From an uncultured Clostridia bacterium (GTDB taxonomy: Bacteria; Bacillota; Clostridia; Christensenellales; Borkfalkiaceae), in assembly GCA_959605945.1 (NCBI GenBank), contig CAUHGY010000073.1, positions 1 through 9,467 of the forward strand: 9,467 bases of DNA, given 5' to 3'. The notes under the pieces were generated by a model. It did not search any database. It worked only from the letters and a program-made list of their open reading frames with translations, and was not told the DNA's origin. Position numbers and translations under genes: made by a program. Below, piece after piece: positions 1 through 5,910 of the stretch (position 1 is its first letter; every line of letters begins with the position of its first letter).

Positions 1-1062
1 AACCGACAATGTATCGGACTGCAGCCTGTTTATATAGCCCGAAAAACCGGTGGATACCGCAAGCACCAGCGCAATGCCGATGATGCCGATGCTTCCTGCA
101 ATAGACGTCAGCGTAGTGCGCCCTTTTTTGGTGCGCAAATTAGAAAGACTAAGCGCGAACGCCGTGCCTATCTTCATCGCCGCGCGGCCCTTATCCGTCT
201 CTTTCGGCTTGGCGTATTCTTTATTTTCACACGGCTTGGTATCTCCCGTTTTTTCGCCGTCGAGCAAATTTATGATTCTTGTCGAATATTTTTCGGCAAG
301 TTCGGGGTTATGCGTCACCATGACGACGAGTCTGTCCTCGGCAACTTCTTTAAGCAGATCCATTACCTGAACGCTGGTTTCGGTGTCGAGCGCGCCGGTA
401 GGCTCGTCGGCAAGGATTATTTCGGGATCGTTTACGAGAGCGCGGGCAATAGCCACTCTCTGCATCTGTCCGCCGGAAAGCTGATTGGGCAGTTTATGAG
501 CCTGGCTTTTAAGCCCGACTTTTTCGAGAACGGCCTTGGCTCTTGCGTGCCTTTCGCCGGCGGAAACGCCTGACAGCGTCAGCGCCAGTTCCACGTTGCT
601 TAAAACCGTCTGATGCGGAATAAGATTGTAGCTCTGAAACACAAACCCAACGCTGTTATTGCGGTAGGTATCCCAGTCTCTGTCGTCATAATGTTTGGTG
701 GAAACGCCGTTTATGATGAGATCGCCCGAAGTATATCTGTCCAGCCCGCCGATTATATTCAAAAGCGTTGTTTTTCCGCAGCCCGAAGGCCCGAGGATCG
801 ATACAAATTCGTTTTTGCGGAAATTGAGATTTATGCCTTTCAGCGCCTTGACCGCATTTTCGCCTTCGCCGTAAACCTTGACTATATTGTCAAGTTTCAA
901 AGCCACTCCTCCGTTCCCGGCGGCGTAATCGACTTTTCCTTTTGCCTGCTTTTTCCTCTTTACGGCACGGTTTCGGATGATGACGTCAGTCAGCACCGCT
1001 ATGATTATTCCCGCCAGAATAACTCCGCAAAGAACCGTTACGATAATTTCAGCCGTTGTCAT
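1..1062 (-). CDS. ABC transporter, ATPase fused to FtsX/MacB-type permease (3' end outside window)
   Basis: Translation from an ATG at 1062 gives 354 residues running off the window edge. The ATPase domain spans about residues 55-275: Walker A GPSGCGKTT (91-99), Q-loop Gln143, signature LSGGQMQRVAIARAL (195-209), Walker B IILADEPTGALD (215-226) and switch His251. From about residue 297 the sequence resembles the start of an FtsX/MacB permease (SLSNLRTKKGRTTLTSIAGS, then a hydrophobic segment at about 318-338). Fused exporters of this family usually move peptides, antibiotics or lipoproteins; the substrate here is unknown. The oddity is an extra N-terminal hydrophobic segment (about 6-29) followed by a basic stretch, before the usual ATPase start. 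The ATG has a good ribosome binding site (AGGAG, 7 nt spacing), but a second good site precedes TTG codon 55. Family assignment is firm; the true start is not. Confidence 0.93.
   Translation of the reverse strand, partial: MTTAEIIVTVLCGVILAGIIIAVLTDVIIRNRAVKRKKQAKGKVDYAAGNGGVALKLDNIVKVYGEGENAVKALKGINLNFRKNEFVSILGPSGCGKTTLLNIIGGLDRYTSGDLIINGVSTKHYDDRDWDTYRNNSVGFVFQSYNLIPHQTVLSNVELALTLSGVSAGERHARAKAVLEKVGLKSQAHKLPNQLSGGQMQRVAIARALVNDPEIILADEPTGALDTETSVQVMDLLKEVAEDRLVVMVTHNPELAEKYSTRIINLLDGEKTGDTKPCENKEYAKPKETDKGRAAMKIGTAFALSLSNLRTKKGRTTLTSIAGSIGIIGIALVLAVSTGFSGYINRLQSDTLSV
898..912 (-). promoter_or_regulatory. Internal ribosome binding site and possible second start (TTG) inside the ABC gene
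   Basis: GGAGG (908-912 on the minus strand) lies 7 nt before an in-frame TTG (898-900). A product starting there would begin LKLDNIVKVY, which is where ATPase domains of this family normally begin. It would lack the N-terminal membrane segment. Gly-Gly-Val codons would also create a GGAGG-like string by chance, so use of this site is an inference. Confidence 0.45.
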
Positions 1063-1199
1063 ACATTTCTCCTGAAATTTATTGCCGCCCGATAAAATAT
1101 CGGGCGGCGATACGGGCACGTCACACTCCCGCCGATAAGATGTTTTCCGCACGGAACCGAGACCGACAAAGGTCTTTTTTCCGTAATTATGACGCTATT
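1063..1199 (-). promoter_or_regulatory. Leader of the ABC transporter gene with two hairpins
   Basis: About 137 nt separate the inferred transcription start from the ATG. A hairpin at 1084-1108 has a perfect 10-bp stem (GCCGCCCGAT with ATCGGGCGGC) and a 5-nt loop, ending just before the ribosome binding site. A second at 1151-1184 has 6 bp (ACGGAA/TTCCGT), a 3x3 internal loop and 5 bp (AGACC/GGTCT). Neither is followed by a U-run in the direction of transcription, so they are not simple terminators. They may control translation or mRNA stability; no known riboswitch was recognised. Confidence 0.45.
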
Positions 1200-1205
1200 A
1201 TGTAT

Positions 1206-1211
1206 ATTATA
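1206..1211 (-). promoter_or_regulatory. Probable -10 element for the ABC transporter gene
   Basis: On the minus strand a consensus TATAAT lies here. No convincing -35 box is seen 16-18 bp upstream, where the sequence is AT-rich. It is the only good -10 between htpG and the ABC gene. Confidence 0.45.
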
Positions 1212-1278
1212 TCATAAATTACTTTAAAATACATTGAATTGTTGCGAAAAACAACTTCGGCGGTAAATATTTTCGGCT

Positions 1279-3153
1279 TTACAGAATTTCGCAGACGGCG
1301 CCGACGAATTCCTGCGCGTTTTCTATGGGCAGGCCTTCGAGAAGTCTTGCCTGCTCATATAAAACGAGGGCATATTTTTTCAGCGTTTCCTTATCGTCTG
1401 CATACAAAGTTTTCAGTTTTTCGGTTATTTTATGCGCGGCGTTCAGTTCGAGAATTTTGTCCGCCTGCACTTTCTCTTTGGCGTTCGGCATGGAGTTCAG
1501 CACCTTTTCCATTTCAATGGAAATTTCGCCGCTTGTGGAGAGACACACGGGATAGGTTTTGAGATTTGCCGAAAGTCTTACGTCTTTAACTTTCCCGTCA
1601 AGGCTCTGCTTAATGAAATCCAGAACGTCCTTAAATTCTTCTTTCTTGACGTCGAGCTCCTTTTTCTCTTCTTCGCTGCCGGCAGAGAAATCGGCTTCGG
1701 ACACCGACTTGAACTTTTTGCCGTCATAATCGTTCATTATCTTGGCGACGAATTCGTCGACGCCGTCCTTGAAGAAAAGAATTTCGTAACCGGCGTCTCT
1801 GGCCTTTTCGATTTGCGGAAGAGCAGCTATCTTTTCATAACTCTCGCCGCACGCATAATATATGTCCTCCTGGCCGTCCTTCATCCCCTTTACGTATTCC
1901 GATAGCGTTACGAGCTTTTCTTTCGCCGAGGAATAGAACATCAGCAGGTCTTTCAATTTATCTTTATTCATGCCGAATCCCGCATAAGCCCCGAATTTAA
2001 GGCTTAAACCGAATTCTTCGAACATTTTTTCATAGGTTTCGCGGTCCTCTTCGAGCATTTTTTTGAGTTCCGACGAAATCTTTTTCTCTATACCGTTCGC
2101 AATCGCCCTCACCTGCCTGTCCTGCTGCAAAATCTCGCGCGAGATATTGAGAGACAGATCCGCAGAATCTACGACGCCGCGGATAAATCCGAAATAGTCC
2201 GGCAGAAGTTCTTCGCATTTTTCCATGATCATAACGCCGTTACAGTACAGTTTCAGCCCTTTCTTATAGTCTTTCGAATAGTAATCGAACGGCGCGCGGG
2301 ACGGCACGAAAAGCAATGCGTCGTAAGTAACCGCTCCTTCGATCTTGGCGTATACGGACTTAAGCGGATCGGCATAGTCGTGAAATTCGTTTTTATAAAA
2401 CTCGTTCAGGTCTTCGGGCTTCACTTCGGACTTGTTTTTCTTCCACAGCGGCACCATGCTGTTCAGCGTTTCAAGTTCTTTTTTCTGCTCGTATTCGGGC
2501 TTGTCGTCGGGCGAACCTTCCTTTCTCACGGAGTGAGTTTTAAGCATGGTCACGGGATAGCGGATATAATCCGAATAGCGTTTTACGAGCGAAGAAATCT
2601 TATATTCTTCTAAAAATTCGGAATATCTGTAGTCTTCGCCGTCGGGTTTCAAAGTGATGACTATCTTCGTGCCGACGCCTTCTTTTTCCGTCTCCGAGAC
2701 GGTATAGCCGTTTACGCCGCTGCTTTCCCACTTAAACGCCTTATCCGAACCGTAAGCCCGGGTATAAACTTCTATTTTCGAAGCCACCATAAACGCCGAA
2801 TAGAACCCCACGCCGAACTGACCTATAAGTTCCTCGCCGTCGGCAGGTTTATTTTCTTTTTTGAAAGCAAGCGTTCCCGATTCGGCTATAGTGCCGAGAT
2901 TTTTTTCAAGCTCGTCCTCCTTCATGCCTATACCGTTATCTTCCACGGTTAAAGTGCGCGCATCTTTGTCTACGGCAATATTTATCTTAAAATCGGTGTT
3001 GACCGACGTATCGGTCAGCGATATGAATTTAAGTTTGTCTATCGCGTCTGACGCATTTGAAATCAGTTCGCGCAAGAAAATTTCCTTATTGGTGTAAATG
3101 GAGTTGATCATTAAATCCAGAATTCTTTTCGATTCGGTTTTGAATTGTTTCAT
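1279..3153 (-). CDS. htpG: Chaperone HtpG (bacterial Hsp90)
   Basis: Cytosolic homodimeric ATP-driven chaperone that remodels late-folding clients. From the ATG at 3153 the protein is 624 residues, the usual full length. The N-terminal GHKL ATPase domain shows ELISNASDAIDKLKF (Glu29, Asn33), EDNGIGM (71-77) and GQFGVGFYSAF (111-121). The middle domain carries NISREILQQ with the ATP-contacting Arg339; the C-terminal dimerisation domain is complete. The same frame is open to 3192, but a start there would lie inside the operator; the start at 3153 has GGGAG 10 nt upstream and the standard MKQFKTESKRIL beginning. It is transcribed alone from a consensus promoter with a CIRCE operator, implying HrcA-controlled heat induction. 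No strong terminator was found downstream. Confidence 0.98.
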   Translation of the reverse strand: MKQFKTESKRILDLMINSIYTNKEIFLRELISNASDAIDKLKFISLTDTSVNTDFKINIAVDKDARTLTVEDNGIGMKEDELEKNLGTIAESGTLAFKKENKPADGEELIGQFGVGFYSAFMVASKIEVYTRAYGSDKAFKWESSGVNGYTVSETEKEGVGTKIVITLKPDGEDYRYSEFLEEYKISSLVKRYSDYIRYPVTMLKTHSVRKEGSPDDKPEYEQKKELETLNSMVPLWKKNKSEVKPEDLNEFYKNEFHDYADPLKSVYAKIEGAVTYDALLFVPSRAPFDYYSKDYKKGLKLYCNGVMIMEKCEELLPDYFGFIRGVVDSADLSLNISREILQQDRQVRAIANGIEKKISSELKKMLEEDRETYEKMFEEFGLSLKFGAYAGFGMNKDKLKDLLMFYSSAKEKLVTLSEYVKGMKDGQEDIYYACGESYEKIAALPQIEKARDAGYEILFFKDGVDEFVAKIMNDYDGKKFKSVSEADFSAGSEEEKKELDVKKEEFKDVLDFIKQSLDGKVKDVRLSANLKTYPVCLSTSGEISIEMEKVLNSMPNAKEKVQADKILELNAAHKITEKLKTLYADDKETLKKYALVLYEQARLLEGLPIENAQEFVGAVCEIL

Positions 3154-3176
3154 ATAGTCTGTTCTCCCTGCTTGAA

Positions 3177-3203
3177 TTAGCACTCGCAACATTTAAGTGC
3201 TAA
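3177..3203. promoter_or_regulatory. CIRCE operator (HrcA site) of htpG
   Basis: TTAGCACTC, a 9-nt spacer, then AAGTGCTAA. This matches the CIRCE consensus TTAGCACTC-N9-GAGTGCTAA with one mismatch. It starts about 6 bp downstream of the -10 box and overlaps the expected transcription start, the usual position for HrcA repression. Confidence 0.95.
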
Positions 3204-3208
3204 ACTAT

Positions 3209-3236
3209 ATTATAGTCCTTCCCCGATATTTGTCAA
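3209..3236 (-). promoter_or_regulatory. Sigma-A promoter of htpG
   Basis: On the minus strand TTGACA (3231-3236), a 16-bp spacer and TATAAT (3209-3214). Both boxes are perfect consensus. The start is predicted near 3202, giving a leader of about 49 nt that contains the CIRCE element. Confidence 0.93.
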
Positions 3237-3516
3237 GTTATTTTGCACGCGAACACGGCTATTTTTAACCCGTAACGCAAAAAAATTTGTAAATCGTTTT
3301 ATTTTTTTTCGCTTTTATGGTAAAATACCGATATATGCGCCGATAAATTCATAAACTTTAATATTAGCAAAACGGCACGGCAGCTGAGCAGAGAGTATAA
3401 AAACCAAAATATTCGCCGAACGGCGGCAATTAAACAGGGCGAATAAAAAACATTTCCTGCCGCCAATTCAGATATCGTCTGAAAAACAAGTTTAATAAAT
3501 TTCAGGAGAAAGTAAA
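3237..3516 (+). other. Gene-free leader region before the small membrane protein, with interleaved complementary segments
   Basis: No gene was found here. A weak -10-like TAAAAT preceded by TGG (3318-3326) could drive the downstream gene, but no -35 box is clear. Two complementary pairs are interleaved: TATTCGCC (3410-3417) with GGCGAATA (3438-3445), and GGCGGCA (3422-3428) with TGCCGCC (3458-3464). In RNA they could form either a pseudoknot or alternative hairpins ending about 50 nt before the start codon. Motif inspection did not match a known riboswitch class. Confidence 0.4.
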
Positions 3517-3885
3517 GTGGAAAAAGAAAGAAAAAACAGAATTTACATCACGGTTACGTCCGTCATATTCTCGCTTTCGGTCATAAGCAATTTATTTTTT
3601 ACCGCGGCATTCATCGATATGTGCATTCAGCGGACAACCGTAGTCGGCGCCCTGGCTTTTGCTATCTTTTATGCAATTTTCATATTCAGCGGCGGCATAA
3701 TATCTGCGGTCTCCATTGTTCTCTCCGCAGCGGGGATAAAATATTTCAAATATAAAAAAACATTCATTGCCATGATTATTACGGCGTTTCTGATGGCGCT
3801 GCTTAACTTTATGTTTCTTCCCATATTCAATGCGGTTCCCCCGGCGGAAGCTCCCGCGGCGTTTATTATTGTCTGTACCCTGTAA
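3517..3885 (+). CDS. Small hypothetical membrane protein, three predicted transmembrane segments
   Basis: A 122-residue protein starting at GTG with AGGAG about 9 nt upstream. The family was not recognised. It has a short basic N-terminus (MEKERKNR), hydrophobic segments at about 10-33, 43-72 and 83-106, and a loop containing KYFKYKK that probably faces the cytoplasm. The last residues (AAFIIVCTL) look like the start of a fourth segment that stops abruptly, so the gene may be truncated at its 3' end. It is the only plus-strand gene between htpG and hsp20 and is not in an operon. No role can be assigned. Confidence 0.75.
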   Translation: MEKERKNRIYITVTSVIFSLSVISNLFFTAAFIDMCIQRTTVVGALAFAIFYAIFIFSGGIISAVSIVLSAAGIKYFKYKKTFIAMIITAFLMALLNFMFLPIFNAVPPAEAPAAFIIVCTL

Positions 3886-3904
3886 GGGCGGCGCCGTGTT
3901 CTTT

Positions 3905-4016
3905 CAGCCCGATTATTCAAACTTTTTTGCAGATTTTTTTGCAGCCGGATTATTTTTCAGGCTCGTAAACTTTTTTGCGCAGCGAATTATTTACACTAAT
4001 TTTTAAAAACAAAAAA
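3905..4016. repeat. Degenerate tandem repeat, three units of about 37 nt
   Basis: Units begin at 3905 (CAGCCCGATTATT), 3942 (CAGCCGGATTATT) and 3980 (CAGCGAATTATTT). Units 1 and 2 also share AAACTTTTTTGC further on. The third unit is decayed. The region lies just after the small membrane protein gene and before the hsp20 terminator. Confidence 0.4.
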
Positions 4017-4051
4017 ACCGCGGTGGGGGGTTCCAAAATTGCTCCGCCGCA
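4011..4051 (-). terminator. Probable Rho-independent terminator of hsp20
   Basis: On the minus strand TGCGGCGG (4044-4051) pairs with CCACCGCG (4019-4026) with one mismatch and one wobble, followed by G and seven T (4011-4017). It lies about 30 nt after the hsp20 stop. The loop is longer than usual. Confidence 0.6.
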
Positions 4052-4079
4052 CGGCGTTGTCCGTTTTTAACCGACCGTT

Positions 4080-4520
4080 TTACTCGATTTCAATATTTTT
4101 GGAAGTGATTTCCTTGGGCGCGGTTTTGGGAACGGTAAGATGCAGAGTGCCGCTTTCATATTTGGCTTTGATGTCTTCCTGCTTTACGTCGTCGCCGACA
4201 TAATAGCTTCTGGAACAGGAATAACTTCTTTCCCTGCGGATATAGTTTTTATCGTCCTCTTTTTCTTCTCTCTTAGCGGAAATAGTCACATAACCGTTAT
4301 CGAGCGATACCGAAATATCCTTTTTGTCGTATCCCGGCATATCCACTGAAAGCTGGTATTCTTTATCGGTTTCCTTGACGTCGGTACGCATTAAATCATT
4401 TCTGACGCCGCCGAACGGTCTGCCGAAAAATGCAGGTGCGAAAAAATCGTCGAATGCATTGTCGAAGAAGCCGAAGCCCCCGAAATTGTCGTCATTTTTT
4501 CTTGTTAAAAAGTTTTTCAT
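4080..4520 (-). CDS. Small heat shock protein, Hsp20/alpha-crystallin family
   Basis: ATP-independent holdase that forms oligomers and keeps unfolding proteins soluble. The 146 residues comprise a Phe/Gly/Asp-rich N-terminal arm (1-42), an alpha-crystallin domain (about 43-132) with VDMPGYDKKDI, VSLDNGYVTISA and the signature YESGTLHLTVP (121-131), and a C-terminal IEI motif (143-145) that docks neighbouring subunits. The start at 4520 has AGGAGG 9 nt upstream. The gene has its own consensus promoter, CIRCE operator and terminator, so it is a single-gene unit co-regulated with htpG. Cys102 in the core is unremarkable. Confidence 0.97.
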   Translation of the reverse strand: MKNFLTRKNDDNFGGFGFFDNAFDDFFAPAFFGRPFGGVRNDLMRTDVKETDKEYQLSVDMPGYDKKDISVSLDNGYVTISAKREEKEDDKNYIRRERSYSCSRSYYVGDDVKQEDIKAKYESGTLHLTVPKTAPKEITSKNIEIE

Positions 4521-4577
4521 AATCGTACCCTCCTTTAAGGTATTTTTTATTTTTTTAGCAGTCGATTGATTTAAGTG

Positions 4578-4604
4578 TTAGCACTCTCATCTCTCAATTG
4601 CTAA
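4578..4604. promoter_or_regulatory. CIRCE operator (HrcA site) of hsp20
   Basis: TTAGCACTC, a 9-nt spacer, then AATTGCTAA. The left half is perfect and the right half has two mismatches to GAGTGCTAA. It begins 5 bp downstream of the -10 box, almost the same arrangement as at htpG. Confidence 0.92.
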
Positions 4605-4609
4605 ACACA

Positions 4610-4637
4610 ATTATACTCGGCTTTTTAAGTTTGTCAA
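4610..4637 (-). promoter_or_regulatory. Sigma-A promoter of hsp20
   Basis: On the minus strand TTGACA (4632-4637), 16-bp spacer, TATAAT (4610-4615). Runs of A and T immediately upstream (about 4640-4672) resemble an UP element. The design matches the htpG promoter. Confidence 0.93.
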
Positions 4638-4830
4638 GAGTTTTTTAAAAAATTTTTTAAAATTTTTTTTAAGCCTTCTTTAACTGTATTATTGCCGCCG
4701 AAAACAAAATTAAACCTTATAAAACTTGAATTTTAAAAAATTCGATGATTTTTCCGTCATGCCGTTTTTAATGATGATTTACAAATATAAAAGCGCCGAA
4801 CGATTTGCAGCAACGCATTAAGCAAAACTT
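4638..4830. other. AT-rich intergenic region without a gene
   Basis: No ORF with a ribosome binding site was found. The part next to the hsp20 promoter consists of alternating A and T tracts. Further along is a perfect short palindrome, GAATTTT-AA-AAAATTC (4728-4743), of unknown meaning. Confidence 0.5.
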
Positions 4831-4856
4831 AAAACCGCCGGCGAACCGGCGGTTTT
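4831..4856. terminator. Strong bidirectional terminator downstream of the minus-strand XRE gene
   Basis: Perfect 11-bp stem (AAAACCGCCGG with CCGGCGGTTTT) with a CGAA loop. A-rich and T-rich arms make it work in either direction. It ends the XRE gene at 4931 about 75 nt after its stop and marks the left edge of the AT-rich XRE region. Confidence 0.85.
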
Positions 4857-4930
4857 AACATTGAAAAATATATGTGTATTTTTATAATATTTAATAACGC
4901 TCACAAAAGTGCAATATAGTTAAAAAATTT

Positions 4931-5251
4931 TTAGCTATTTTGCTTTTTTGCAAAAATTTTCATTATTTCTATCATCTGATCTTGCTCGGTATCTGAAAGG
5001 GAGCGAAAAAGTTCAAGCAATATTATTTCTTTTGCATTCGTTTCGTTATTATCAATATCTGAATAAAATTCTGCTTGCGAAATACCGAAAACCCTGCACG
5101 CTTCAGCAATTGTGTTCCTACTCGGATTATATTTTTGTTCATTATACCAAGAATACACAGTTGTGTCTGAAATATTTAACTCTTTTGCTAATTTATAAAG
5201 AGACCATCCGCGCTCTAAACGTAATTTATCTATTTTTTCTTTCGCATCCAT
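4931..5251 (-). CDS. XRE-family helix-turn-helix transcriptional regulator
   Basis: A 106-residue DNA-binding protein beginning MDAKEKIDKL. The five-helix XRE domain covers about residues 4-63, with the helix-turn-helix at about 17-39 (SLYKLAKELNIS then DTTVYSWYNEQ). A linker and a C-terminal helix (about 75-103) probably provide dimerisation. The frame is open upstream to 5320, but the start at 5251 has AGGGG 8 nt before it and gives the typical family N-terminus. The gene is AT-rich compared with its neighbours and divergent from a second XRE gene. Palindromes in the shared intergenic region are likely operator sites, so autoregulation is probable. Target genes are unknown. Confidence 0.9.
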   Translation of the reverse strand: MDAKEKIDKLRLERGWSLYKLAKELNISDTTVYSWYNEQKYNPSRNTIAEACRVFGISQAEFYSDIDNNETNAKEIILLELFRSLSDTEQDQMIEIMKIFAKKQNS

Positions 5252-5282
5252 ATAATATGCCCCTGCTACTCGTATATATATA

Positions 5283-5288
5283 ATTATA
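5283..5288 (-). promoter_or_regulatory. Possible -10 box of the minus-strand XRE gene
   Basis: Consensus TATAAT on the minus strand, 31 nt before the ATG. The -35 position is poor and falls within the dyad at 5298-5315, which fits a regulated promoter. Confidence 0.4.
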
Positions 5289-5297
5289 TCCAAAGCA

Positions 5298-5340
5298 ACA
5301 GAGAATATTATCTGTGGCAATATGTAATATTATCCATATT
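5298..5340. promoter_or_regulatory. Putative operator region between divergent XRE genes
   Basis: Two dyads lie side by side: ACAGA-N8-TCTGT (5298-5315) and AATATG-N10-CATATT (5319-5340). The string AATATTATC occurs in both (5304-5312 and 5326-5334), exactly 22 bp apart, about two helical turns, so a protein could bind both on one face. The first dyad covers the expected -35 of the minus-strand gene; the second ends just before the -35 of the plus-strand gene. Confidence 0.55.
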
Positions 5341-5343
5341 TAC

Positions 5344-5372
5344 TTGTGTTTTTTTCTCAATTATGTTATTAT
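5344..5372 (+). promoter_or_regulatory. Promoter of the plus-strand XRE gene
   Basis: TTGTGT (5344-5349), 17-bp spacer, TATTAT (5367-5372), with an extended -10 TG at 5364-5365. The predicted start is near 5379, about 20 nt before the ATG. Confidence 0.75.
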
Positions 5373-5399
5373 AGTCTATATATAGTGGGAGAAAATAAT

Positions 5400-5644
5400 A
5401 TGACATTAGCAGATGCTTTTTCTTTAAGAACAAAAGAATTGATGAAAAAACACGGATTCACGATTTCTGAGCTTTCCCGAAAAAGCGGGATAGCTTGCAG
5501 CGCGTTATATAATATTTTACACGGCAATATAAGCTCTCCCACAATTTCCACCTTAAACAAGCTTTCAACATCAGCATGCATGAATTTACAGCTTGTGAAT
5601 TGTTTTTGTCGGAAAATTTGGACGATACAAGATCTTTTAAATAA
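5400..5644 (+). pseudogene. XRE-family regulator, frameshifted by apparent loss of one 10-bp repeat copy
   Basis: Starts at ATG 5400 with GGGAG 8 nt upstream. Residues 1-54 read as a normal XRE domain (ISELSRKSGIACSALYNILHG, PTISTLNK). The frame then yields an unconvincing tail to a stop at 5721-5723 (107 residues). A different frame from 5561 reads AFNISMHEF and SENLDDTRSFK to TAA at 5642-5644, a typical ending for short XRE regulators. If the 10-mer GCTTTCAACA (5561-5570) were present twice in tandem, the frames would join as STLNKLSTAFNISMHEF, giving an intact protein of 84 residues. The observed allele is therefore probably broken, or switched off. It is AT-rich, divergent from another XRE gene, and followed by a strong terminator. 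A sequencing error is possible but would have to remove ten bases. Confidence 0.75.
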
Positions 5645-5735
5645 AATTCAACAATACGCTTCGCGTTTTTCAGGTACAGCACCTTTTCGTTTTTTCCCCG
5701 CGTCCGTTTCAAAATTTTTTTAACGACAAAACAAC

Positions 5736-5773
5736 GCCCCCGCGGCAGATATCTCTGCCGCGGGGGCTTTTTT
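5736..5773 (+). terminator. Strong Rho-independent terminator of the plus-strand XRE gene
   Basis: Perfect 14-bp GC-rich stem (GCCCCCGCGGCAGA with TCTGCCGCGGGGGC), loop TATC, then six T. It is far GC-richer than the XRE genes and marks the right edge of that region. Confidence 0.92.
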
Positions 5774-5822
5774 ACATCCTTTAAACATTATAAATAACGG
5801 TGTTTCCGACCTAATATTTAAA

Positions 5823-5846
5823 TAACGGTTTTTTTTACAGCCGTTA
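5823..5846 (-). terminator. Weak candidate terminator downstream of the ATP-grasp gene
   Basis: On the minus strand TAACGG and CCGTTA pair around a 12-nt loop, followed by TTTAAATATT. The stem is only 6 bp and lies about 65 nt after the stop. The 10-mer AAATAACGGT also occurs twice on the plus strand (5792-5801 and 5820-5829). Confidence 0.25.
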
Positions 5847-5885
5847 ACCTTTTAAAAGCGGTTTTTAACCAAAATTTTCAGTTTT

Positions 5886-5908
5886 GCTTTCGACTTAGCC
5901 GCGAAAGC
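5886..5908 (-). other. Hairpin directly after the ATP-grasp stop codon
   Basis: GCTTTCG and CGAAAGC form a perfect 7-bp stem with a 9-nt loop, 3 nt after the stop. No T-run follows on the minus strand, so it may protect the mRNA 3' end rather than terminate transcription. Confidence 0.35.
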
Positions 5909-5910
5909 GT

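Noticed and set aside
1084..1108. Rho-independent terminator between htpG and the ABC gene
   Set aside because: The stem is strong but no T-run follows on either strand.
3153..3192. Longer htpG start giving 13 extra residues
   Set aside because: It would begin inside the CIRCE operator and lacks a ribosome binding site; the start at 3153 gives the standard HtpG N-terminus.
3327..3516. Known riboswitch upstream of the small membrane protein
   Set aside because: The helices do not match conserved strings of the classes I could recall, so it is reported only as a structured leader.
5458..5712. Minus-strand ORF overlapping the frameshifted XRE gene
   Set aside because: It is antisense to a recognisable XRE domain and has no family-like sequence or ribosome binding site.
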